Shown here: positions 1 through 5,767 of the stretch, piece by piece
Numbering within the stretch: position 1 is the stretch's first letter
Layout of the letters: each line of letters begins with the position of its first letter
The notes under the pieces: model-generated
Databases searched by the model: none
What the model saw: only the letters and a program-made list of their open reading frames with translations
What the model was told of the DNA's origin: nothing
NCBI GenBank assembly: GCA_012515495.1
Contig: JAAYYH010000234.1
Coordinates: forward strand, 1-5,767
Reading direction: 5' to 3'
Source of the DNA: Coriobacteriaceae bacterium
GTDB taxonomy: Bacteria; Actinomycetota; Coriobacteriia; Coriobacteriales; UBA8131
Length of the DNA: 5,767 bases
Position numbers and translations under genes: made by a program

Positions 1-602
1 GCCATCATCTCCTCATCAACGTGCAGACGCCCGGCAGTATCGATAATAACGATATCCTTCAGCGTATCAATTGCCTCACGAATCGAATCTCGGGCAATCT
101 GAACCGGTTGTTTGCCATCCCCTTTGAATACTTTGACATCGATCTCGTTGCCAAGGGCCTCCAGCTGATCAACGGCTGCAGGACGGTAAACGTCGGCAGC
201 GACCAATAAGGGTGAGTGCCCCTGTTGCTTGAAACGATAGGCAAGTTTGACTGCGGCTGTGGTCTTGCCGCTGCCCTGCAAACCAACGAGCATGATAACG
301 TTGGGGATGCGGGAGGACAGCACCAGCTTCGATTCGGTCGAGCCCAGTAGCTCTGTGAGCTGCTCCATGACGATACGAATGACATTCTGGGCAGGAGTCA
401 GAGACTCTAGTACCTCAGCTGTCAGCGCGCGCTCCTTGGCGGCAGCCACAAAGGATTTGACTACCTTGAAATTGACATCGGCTTCGAGCAGGGCTAAGCG
501 TATCTCGCGCATCGCCTCATCGATATCGGACTCAGTGAGCCGACCTTTGGACTTAAGCGCGCCAAAGACGCCTTGCAGGCGTTCTGATAGATTATCGAAC
601 AT
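1..602 (-). CDS. ffh: Signal recognition particle protein Ffh (SRP54), 3'-truncated by window edge
   Basis: Ffh is the protein subunit of the bacterial signal recognition particle. It binds the 4.5S/SRP RNA and hydrophobic signal sequences on nascent chains, then docks with FtsY. I translated the frame from the ATG at 602 to the window edge with no stop, giving 200 residues plus two bases of the next codon. It starts MFDNLSERLQGVFGALK, the usual Ffh beginning. The N domain (about 1-95) carries the conserved ALLEADV (37-43). The G domain begins with P-loop GLQGSGKT (107-114), DVYRPAA (137-143) and DTAGR (188-192). The rest of the G domain and the methionine-rich M domain that holds RNA and signal peptide are beyond the edge; a full protein would be about 440-500 residues. 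GLQGSGKT and DVYRPAA distinguish Ffh from the FtsY upstream (GINGSGKT, DTFRAAA). No ylxM-like regulator gene separates it from ftsY. Confidence 0.97.
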   Translation of the reverse strand, partial: MFDNLSERLQGVFGALKSKGRLTESDIDEAMREIRLALLEADVNFKVVKSFVAAAKERALTAEVLESLTPAQNVIRIVMEQLTELLGSTESKLVLSSRIPNVIMLVGLQGSGKTTAAVKLAYRFKQQGHSPLLVAADVYRPAAVDQLEALGNEIDVKVFKGDGKQPVQIARDSIREAIDTLKDIVIIDTAGRLHVDEEMM

Positions 603-607
603 CGATT

Positions 608-613
608 TCCTTA
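608..613 (-). promoter_or_regulatory. Shine-Dalgarno of ffh, overlapping the ftsY stop
   Basis: TAAGGA on the minus strand contains the ftsY stop codon TAA (613-611) and lies 5 bases upstream of the ffh ATG at 602-600. The shared bases and the gap of only 8 bases between stop and start imply that the two SRP GTPases are translated from one message. There is no room for a terminator or separate promoter between them. Confidence 0.8.
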
Positions 614-1543
614 CGATCGACCGATGAGTGCCTTGGCGAATTCAAGTGGATCGAATGCTTTGAGATCATCGATTCCCTCCCCTACGCCAACGCGCACAAT
701 CGGCAGTCCCAGCTCATGGGACACCGCAACAGCTATACCGCCTTTTGCGGTTCCATCCATCTTAGTGATTATAACGCCATCCAGAGCTAATGCGCGGTTG
801 AACTCCCGCGCTTGCTGCAGACCGTTCTGACCAGTGGTCGCATCCAGTGTGAGAACCGTCTTCACGGGAAGAGGAGCACCGTCTCGTTGCCAGCGCTCAG
901 CACGTTTACGAGTAACTTGGACTACCTTCTCCAGCTCTCGCATCAGGTCATCAGAAGTATGTAGGCGCCCGGCGGTATCGATGAGCAGCAGATTCGCTCC
1001 CTGTTCCTCGGCACGCTCGATGACCTCGAATGAGATACTCGCCGGATCGGCTCCACGCTGTCGTTTAATCACCGGTACCTGAGCACGCTGTGCCCAGATA
1101 TCGAGTTGTTCGATTGCTGCGGCTCTGAAGGTATCCGCACTCCCAAGTAGCACCTTTCGCCCAGAATCCGCGCCACTTTTCGCGATCTTACCTACAGTCG
1201 TGGTCTTTCCGGATCCGTTTATTCCCACAAACAGCACACAGACCGGATTGAGTTCGAAGAAATCATCCTCCAAAGTGGTGAATCTGTCAGCGATGGTCTC
1301 AGCCATGCGATCTAGAACAGCATAACCGTCCGGCAATGCCAGCCTCATGGCTGTTTCTCGCAACTGCTCGATGATGGCCACTGAGGCCGGGGCACCAAAA
1401 TCGCTGAGAATCAATGTTTCCTCAAGATCGTCCCAGAAATCCTCGTCGAGTTGCGGACCACGCTCGAAAATGACATTTATCTGCTCGGTGAAGCGCTCCC
1501 GTGTTCTTTGCAGCCCCTCGCCCAGACGCTCTAACCAGGACAT
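611..1543 (-). CDS. ftsY: Signal recognition particle receptor FtsY
   Basis: FtsY is the SRP receptor GTPase. At the cytoplasmic membrane it pairs with Ffh, so that ribosomes making membrane proteins are handed to the SecYEG translocon. The protein has 310 residues from the ATG at 1543. The helical N domain spans about 1-95 and includes DFWDDLEETLILSDFG (35-50). The G domain follows with P-loop GINGSGKT (107-114), DTFRAAA (137-143), DTAGR (189-193), TKMDGTAKGG (260-269) and the closing GVGEGIDDL (286-294) that marks FtsY. All GTPase motifs are intact. There is no long acidic A domain like that of E. coli FtsY; membrane contact probably relies on the amphipathic first helix (about 2-20, SWLERLGEGLQ...), an inference from other minimal FtsY proteins. 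TKMDGTAKGG and the C-terminal end right after the G domain separate it from Ffh, which carries an M domain. It sits directly between smc and ffh. The in-frame ATG at 1564 would add 7 residues and overlap smc by 20 bases; the Shine-Dalgarno argues against it. Confidence 0.97.
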   Translation of the reverse strand: MSWLERLGEGLQRTRERFTEQINVIFERGPQLDEDFWDDLEETLILSDFGAPASVAIIEQLRETAMRLALPDGYAVLDRMAETIADRFTTLEDDFFELNPVCVLFVGINGSGKTTTVGKIAKSGADSGRKVLLGSADTFRAAAIEQLDIWAQRAQVPVIKRQRGADPASISFEVIERAEEQGANLLLIDTAGRLHTSDDLMRELEKVVQVTRKRAERWQRDGAPLPVKTVLTLDATTGQNGLQQAREFNRALALDGVIITKMDGTAKGGIAVAVSHELGLPIVRVGVGEGIDDLKAFDPLEFAKALIGRS

Positions 1544-1544
1544 C

Positions 1545-4500
1545 TCACAGCTCCTTTCCAGCATGCTTCAACGCCTGATCCAGCCTCTGGCTGACGAGTT
1601 TGGAGACACCAGCGGCTTGCATCGAGACTCCATAGAGCACATCGGCCATCTCCATGGTTCGGCGCTGGTGGCTGACGAGGATCAACTGCGTGCCATGACG
1701 CATCTGATCGAGATATTCGGTGAACCGACGCAGGTTGGTGTCATCGAGTGCCGCTTCGACCTCATCGAGGATGTAGAACGGTACCTTGCGGATACGATAC
1801 ACCGCGAAGAGCAATGCCAGGGCTGCCAATGATTTCTCACCGCCGCTCATCAGTGATAACTTGGTGATCTTCTTCCCTCGTGGTTGCGCGCTGACCTCAA
1901 CGCCATTGAGATCTGATGTCTCTCCCTCGGTTAACTGCAATTGTCCCGTGCCGCCAGGGAACAGGATCGAGAAAATCTCTTGGAAGTTGCTGTTGACCTG
2001 CTCGAATGTCTCAAGGAACTGATTCCTCATCTTGCGATCAAGGGCCGCGGAGATCTTAGTCAGTGATTTCCGTGCCTCCTTGAGGTCTTCAATCTGTGAC
2101 AACAGGTAGGAATGGCGACGCTTGATTGCCTCGTACTCCTCAGCAGCGACATGGTTGACCGCACCAAGATTGGAGATCTTCCGCCTCAGTCTGCCGGCTT
2201 GGTTCTCTGCAGCCTGTCGGTCTGATGGCGCCGGTGTCTGCAAAGCCAACTCCAGTGCGACCCCATTCTCATCGACGATACGCTTGATGGCGTGTTCGAC
2301 TTCGCTTTGGAGCTTGGCCTTCTCAACCCTGACCTCCACCAATCGACCATTGATCTTTTCCAGATCATCGCGTGCTGCCTGAACAGCCTTTGTCGCATCA
2401 CTGATGACCTTACGGAGATTGGTGGAATCTGTTTGCTCCAACAACGCTTGATCGCGTAGTTTCTCTGCCCAGACCTTGGCGCCAGCATGTAATTCCTCGT
2501 AGAGTCTGTAAAGAGGATCAACCCGCAATCTGATGATATTGAGGGCTTTCTCTGTCTGTTGGGATACATCGAGCGTTTGTCGCAGATTGGCCATCTCACG
2601 TTCCAGAGAATCAGAACGGCTCTTGCTGAAGTTCAGGTTTCCCTTGGAAGTTTCCAATCTGATCTTGCATTCTGACAAGCGGTCACTAATCGAATTCTTC
2701 TCTTCCGTTGCCGCAACCAGAGCTTGCGATGCCTGGTCGAGCCTGTCGTTGAGACCAGCAGACTCGGCAGTCAGATCAATGACGCGTTGCTCGAGTTCAC
2801 CTGCCAACGGAGTAGCTGCCTGGCGACGTTTTTCCAGAGCCTTCAGCTTCTGCTCAATCTCATCACGGCGGGAGAGCATCTGCGTCATCGCAGCTTCCAG
2901 GCGGGCGACTTCCTCGCGCGCGGAATCAGAAGCACCCTGATACCTAGCCAGGCTCTGCGATATCTCCAGCGCATCCTGCTGAGCTGCCGCCAGATTGCGC
3001 TCTGCCGTGGAGAGCTCCAGTTCGACATCACTGAGTTGTGCCAGGGCTGCCGACAGCTCATCTTCCAGCAGATTGAGTTTCCGCTTCCTGGCCAGTACCC
3101 CATCGACGTCGTTGACCTGCACACCAAGAGTCAGTTTGCCGTTGGGCCAGACCACCACGCCATTGGTTGTGACGAAACGCGCGCCTGTCTTATCGCGCAG
3201 GTGGAATTTCTGCGCCTCGGCAATCGACTCAGCGATGTAGATATCTCCCAACAAGGCTTCGACAGCCGAGTGATATGAACTGGGATACTCTAAGATCTCA
3301 AGTAGTCGTAAGCCTCTCAGAGCCTGCTCAGCGCTCGCGCGGGTACCCTCCATGGGTATCAGCGCTATCTCGCCTTGCTCATCACTGGAGGTCACCAGAC
3401 GCTGAGCGATGAGATTCGCTGATTTCGCGTCTGCGACGAACAGCCCGAACAGATCGGCTCCAAGTAACCTCTCGACCATCTTCTCGATGATCGCGGCGTC
3501 CAATTGCCTGGACTGAGCGGCAGCCTGGTTAACGTGTATCACATGTGAGACGGGCTCAAGCACCCCTTTGAATTCATCTTCATGCGCCAAAATCCAGGAC
3601 AAGGCCGGAGACGCCGTCTCAAAGGCTCTATCGATCTCCTCTAGCGCCTTCATCTCAGCGCGTATCGATGCCAACATATCCCTATGAACATTGAGGTTCT
3701 GGCGACGATCCTCCAAGATCCTCACCCGTTTATCGATATCCAATGCTGCAAGATCAGCTTCTCCCTTAGCTTTCTTGATTTCAGCTTCCAGTCTCTCCAG
3801 ATTGGTACGGCGCTGTGCCTGCATGCTTTGTGTTCCAACGAATTCCTGGTCAATCTGATCGTAGCGCTCCTTCAACAGGCCTTCTTCGATATCAAGAGAT
3901 GCTAGAGAGTCATTGGTCTTACCCAGTTGATTTCGCGCCGCGTCTAAAGCGTTCTCATGGTTGCGCAGCGCGGACGTTGCCCGCGAATAGGCTTCCTCGG
4001 CATTGCGCTTCTCCTTGATGATCGACTCCGAAAGCCGACTCAGTTCGTTGAATTGAGCATAGAGAGCGCGTTGCTGGCTGTCAGCTTCTTGCACTTGGCT
4101 GTTGACCAGCGCAAACTCCTCATCAGCCGTTTTCAGGCGGGATCTTGAGTTATGGATCGTCGCGCGCAGATCAGATGTACGCGAGACCATGTTCTTGCCC
4201 TTTTCCTCCAGCAATAACATACCGGCATCCAGACGCTGGATGATGGATTGACAGCGGATCCTCTGTTCATTAAGGTCACCGGCGAACAAGCCCTTCTCCT
4301 CTAACGCCAGCTGACGCTTGCTGAGCTCAGATTCCCTCTCATTCAATCGGAAATGTCCCAGCTCCGCTTCTGCGTTGATTTCCTTCTCGTGGTGATCTAG
4401 CTCATTCCAGGTGATCTGCAGTGTGCGCAGGTCATCGACGGCCAGACTCAGGTCCAAAGCCTTGAGCTCGTTAGCTAACTCGCTGTATTGTCTGGCTCGC

Positions 4501-5129
4501 GCCGCCTGGCGCTCCAAGGGTCTGAGCTGAGACTCTATCACTTGGATGATGTCACTGACACGCTCCAGCGACGCATCCATAGCCGCCAGCTTCCGCGACG
4601 CGCGCTCCTTGCGCTTCTTATGCTTGAGGATACCAGCTGCTTCCTCGATCAAGGACCTGCGGTCCTCTGGTCGCGACTCCAGTACTGTCGTGAGATTGCC
4701 TTGACTGATGATTGAATGCGCGCCTTGTCCGATACCGGAGTCGAAGAGGATATCGATGATATCCATACGACGGCAGGGAGAGCCGTTGATGAAATATTCG
4801 CTCTCGCCACTACGGTACATTCGGCGGGTAATGGAGACCTGATCAAATTCTATTGGCAGGGTGTTATCCGAGTTATCTAAGATAAGCTCGACTTCAGCGA
4901 CCCCTACTGCCTGCCGCGCAGATGACCCTGAGAATATCAATTCCTCCATTGCCTGGACACGCAGGGTACGTGGATTCATCTCGCCTAAGACCCACAGAAC
5001 CGCCTCGGAGATATTGGACTTCCCCGAGCCGTTGGGTCCGACGATCACAGATATTCCAGGCTCAAAGCTCATGACCGCGCGGTCAGCAAATGATTTGAAC
5101 CCCTTTATTACCAGAGACTTAAGATACAC
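1545..5129 (-). CDS. smc: Chromosome segregation/condensation protein SMC
   Basis: SMC is the ATPase core of bacterial condensin. It dimerises, binds ScpA/ScpB and organises and helps separate the chromosome. The protein is complete at 1194 residues, close to the usual 1150-1200. The N-terminal head has Walker A GPNGSGKS (31-38), an arginine matching the ABC arginine finger of B. subtilis SMC (R57) and a Q-loop ISQGN (141-145). A charged coiled-coil arm runs from about 165 to 510, a hinge from about 515 to 670, and the returning arm from about 675 to 1045. The C-terminal head has FPGG (1057-1060), the ABC signature LSLMSGGEKS (1091-1100), Walker B ending in YILDE (1119-1123, catalytic E1123), the D-loop ALDD (1127-1130) and the switch histidine H1154 in LVSHQ. 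All ATPase motifs are intact, so it should be active. The start is GTG with a Shine-Dalgarno 4 bases upstream. The DEVEAALDD variant (instead of DEVDAALD) is typical of Actinomycetota. The hinge end reads KLTLG where many SMCs have LTGG. No scp genes are in the window. Confidence 0.98.
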   Translation of the reverse strand: MYLKSLVIKGFKSFADRAVMSFEPGISVIVGPNGSGKSNISEAVLWVLGEMNPRTLRVQAMEELIFSGSSARQAVGVAEVELILDNSDNTLPIEFDQVSITRRMYRSGESEYFINGSPCRRMDIIDILFDSGIGQGAHSIISQGNLTTVLESRPEDRRSLIEEAAGILKHKKRKERASRKLAAMDASLERVSDIIQVIESQLRPLERQAARARQYSELANELKALDLSLAVDDLRTLQITWNELDHHEKEINAEAELGHFRLNERESELSKRQLALEEKGLFAGDLNEQRIRCQSIIQRLDAGMLLLEEKGKNMVSRTSDLRATIHNSRSRLKTADEEFALVNSQVQEADSQQRALYAQFNELSRLSESIIKEKRNAEEAYSRATSALRNHENALDAARNQLGKTNDSLASLDIEEGLLKERYDQIDQEFVGTQSMQAQRRTNLERLEAEIKKAKGEADLAALDIDKRVRILEDRRQNLNVHRDMLASIRAEMKALEEIDRAFETASPALSWILAHEDEFKGVLEPVSHVIHVNQAAAQSRQLDAAIIEKMVERLLGADLFGLFVADAKSANLIAQRLVTSSDEQGEIALIPMEGTRASAEQALRGLRLLEILEYPSSYHSAVEALLGDIYIAESIAEAQKFHLRDKTGARFVTTNGVVVWPNGKLTLGVQVNDVDGVLARKRKLNLLEDELSAALAQLSDVELELSTAERNLAAAQQDALEISQSLARYQGASDSAREEVARLEAAMTQMLSRRDEIEQKLKALEKRRQAATPLAGELEQRVIDLTAESAGLNDRLDQASQALVAATEEKNSISDRLSECKIRLETSKGNLNFSKSRSDSLEREMANLRQTLDVSQQTEKALNIIRLRVDPLYRLYEELHAGAKVWAEKLRDQALLEQTDSTNLRKVISDATKAVQAARDDLEKINGRLVEVRVEKAKLQSEVEHAIKRIVDENGVALELALQTPAPSDRQAAENQAGRLRRKISNLGAVNHVAAEEYEAIKRRHSYLLSQIEDLKEARKSLTKISAALDRKMRNQFLETFEQVNSNFQEIFSILFPGGTGQLQLTEGETSDLNGVEVSAQPRGKKITKLSLMSGGEKSLAALALLFAVYRIRKVPFYILDEVEAALDDTNLRRFTEYLDQMRHGTQLILVSHQRRTMEMADVLYGVSMQAAGVSKLVSQRLDQALKHAGKEL
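1551..1557 (-). promoter_or_regulatory. Shine-Dalgarno of ftsY, inside the end of smc
   Basis: AAAGGAG on the minus strand lies within the last smc codons (encoding GKEL) and 7 bases upstream of the ATG at 1543-1541. This ideal spacing decides the ftsY start in favour of 1543 over the in-frame ATG at 1564, which is 21 bases further upstream and would put this site inside the ftsY coding sequence. The arrangement TGA-G-ATG, with smc stop and ftsY start one base apart, suggests translational coupling. Confidence 0.85.
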
Positions 5130-5192
5130 AGGACTCCTCTTGGATACAGATACGATAGTATTCTACTGAATCACCCGAGCATAATCAGCTGT
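5130..5192 (-). other. rnc-smc intergenic spacer (63 bp)
   Basis: This is the only sizeable non-coding stretch. It begins after the rnc TAA and ends at the smc GTG. Besides the smc ribosome binding site it holds a weak imperfect inverted repeat at 5172-5154 (GAT-tc-AGTA-gaa-TACT-ATC on the minus strand). This has no GC-rich stem and no U-tract, so it does not look like an intrinsic terminator. AT-rich hexamers such as TAGAAT and TACTAT could pass for a -10 box, but no acceptable -35 box lies 16-18 bases upstream. The short spacer with no terminator suggests that smc can be read through from rnc; a weak promoter here cannot be excluded. Confidence 0.6.
5134..5140 (-). promoter_or_regulatory. 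Shine-Dalgarno of smc
   Basis: AGAGGAG on the minus strand lies 4 bases upstream of the GTG at 5129-5127. The spacing is slightly short, but the match to the anti-Shine-Dalgarno is good. It supports GTG as the real smc start, which the N-terminal sequence MYLKSLVIKGFKSFA also requires. Confidence 0.8.
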
Positions 5193-5767
5193 TTACGTGA
5201 TGTTTTTGCGGCTTTTCACTGCACGGATGCCCTTTAGCGCCTCTAAGGCCGCTTTTGTCTCTGCATCCTTTTTGGAGCGCCCGGCTCCCGTACCGATGAT
5301 CCTTCCCTCAGATAGCACATTGACGGTGAACCTCCGGGCATGCGGCGGACCTTCGGTCGAGATCACCTCGTAGGTGGGTGTGATGCGTTTGACCTGGAGT
5401 ATCTCCTGCAGTGTTGACTTCGGGTTCTCCGGTTCATCGGCGAAATGAGCCGATATCCGCAAAGCCAGTGTCTGCATAATCCATTGATTCGCTACATCCA
5501 GACCTCCATCGATAGTCAAGGCCGCGACCATCGATTCATAGACGTTCTCCAGAGCTGAGCGCAATCCACGTTTCCCCGTGCCACGCTCGCTGCTACCGAA
5601 GATGATCAGATCGGCGAATCCGAGCTCTCTGGCTAGAGAGGACAATGACTCCCCCGAAACCAAGGAGACCTTGATGCGGGTCATGCCGCCTTCATCAAGA
5701 TGAGGGAATCTATGGAATAGCTCATTGGCTATCACGGCACCGATGATCGAGTCCCCAAGGAACTCCA
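5193..5767 (-). CDS. rnc: Ribonuclease III, 5'-truncated by window edge
   Basis: RNase III is a cytoplasmic, Mg-dependent endonuclease that cuts double-stranded RNA, including rRNA precursors. The frame is open through the window edge, and 190 residues plus a TAA stop at 5195-5193 are visible. The first visible residues, EFLGDS, are the end of the family signature, so about 35-45 N-terminal residues lie outside; the GTG at 5735 is an internal valine, not the start. Numbering from the first visible residue, E1 and D5 match catalytic E41 and D45 of E. coli RNase III. DEGGMTR (24-30) follows, then ENVYE (73-77), where E77 matches E117 but N74 replaces the usual Asp114. A double-stranded-RNA-binding domain covers about 114-180: PKSTLQE (115-121), GPPH (139-142) and GAGRSKKDAE (160-169), closed by an AALEAL helix. 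It lies upstream of smc in the same direction, as in many Gram-positive bacteria. Identification is very secure; only the N-terminus is unseen. Confidence 0.96.
   Translation of the reverse strand, partial: EFLGDSIIGAVIANELFHRFPHLDEGGMTRIKVSLVSGESLSSLARELGFADLIIFGSSERGTGKRGLRSALENVYESMVAALTIDGGLDVANQWIMQTLALRISAHFADEPENPKSTLQEILQVKRITPTYEVISTEGPPHARRFTVNVLSEGRIIGTGAGRSKKDAETKAALEALKGIRAVKSRKNIT

Noticed and set aside
1562..1564. The upstream in-frame ATG as the ftsY start.
   Set aside because: No good ribosome binding site precedes it, it would overlap smc by 20 bases, and a strong AAAGGAG sits 7 bases before the downstream ATG at 1543.
1347..1832. A 161-codon open frame on the plus strand across the smc-ftsY junction.
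   Set aside because: It is fully antisense to two well-identified genes, has no ribosome binding site, and resembles no protein I know.
2724..3278. A 184-codon open frame on the plus strand, antisense to the smc hinge and second coiled-coil arm.
   Set aside because: It lies wholly within the certain smc gene, has no Shine-Dalgarno before its ATG and no recognisable domain, and is rich in Cys, Arg and Ser as expected for a complement of coiled-coil codons. Coiled-coil genes often give long antisense frames.
3342..3360. An imperfect hairpin in smc (GGTACCC, five-base loop, GGGTATC).
   Set aside because: It encodes ordinary hinge residues (IPMEGT), its stem is short with a mismatch, and no U-tract follows on either strand.
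3539..3548. The perfect 10-bp palindrome TCACATGTGA inside smc, reminiscent of a ParB-binding parS site.
   Set aside because: parS has a CACGTG centre flanked by TTT/AAA-type arms (consensus TGTTTCACGTGAAACA). This palindrome has an extra central A/T pair and wrong flanks, and it sits inside hinge coding sequence, so chance is the simpler explanation.
5130..5192. A sigma-70-type promoter upstream of smc.
   Set aside because: TACTAT or TAGAAT could be a -10 box, but hexamers 16-18 bases upstream match TTGACA at only about two positions. The evidence is too weak to annotate.
5733..5735. A GTG as the start of a shorter RNase III.
   Set aside because: The same frame continues upstream to the window edge with EFLGDSIIGA, which is the conserved RNase III signature, so the GTG encodes an internal valine.

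Overview
This window is a compact, single-direction block of bacterial housekeeping genes. All of them lie on the minus strand, in transcription order rnc (5' end cut off by the window) - smc - ftsY - ffh (3' end cut off by the window). About 99% of the window is coding; the only gap larger than a few bases is the 63 bp between rnc and smc. By eye the base composition is about half G+C. I see no mobile element, CRISPR array, tRNA or rRNA gene, phage gene or horizontally acquired cargo.

Layout, read leftward from the right edge. Positions 5767-5193 hold the last 190 residues of ribonuclease III: most of the catalytic domain plus the double-stranded-RNA-binding domain. Positions 5192-5130 are a short spacer with the smc ribosome binding site. 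Positions 5129-1545 encode a full-length 1194-residue SMC chromosome-condensation ATPase starting at GTG. Positions 1543-611 encode FtsY, the signal recognition particle (SRP) receptor, 310 residues long. It starts one base after the smc stop, with its Shine-Dalgarno sequence inside the last smc codons. Positions 602-1 encode the first 200 residues of Ffh (SRP54), starting 8 bases after the ftsY stop, with a Shine-Dalgarno that overlaps that stop.

What the genes do together: FtsY and Ffh are the two partner GTPases of the SRP pathway, which delivers nascent membrane proteins to the translocon. SMC organises and segregates the chromosome, and RNase III processes rRNA precursors and other double-stranded RNA. 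The SRP partners are adjacent and tightly spaced, so they are probably made from one transcript with smc. The rnc-smc-ftsY neighbourhood is widespread in Gram-positive bacteria. Here ffh follows directly, without the small ylxM gene that usually sits between ftsY and ffh in Firmicutes.

Organism: several sequence traits suggest a member of the Actinomycetota, most likely the Coriobacteriia or a relative. These are the SMC Walker B region reading DEVEAALDD, the SMC stretch LRVQAMEELIFSGS, and the RNase III stretch SALENVYE. This assignment is an inference from memory of family sequences, not a search result. No undescribed system is evident; the findings are modest residue-level and gene-arrangement observations.
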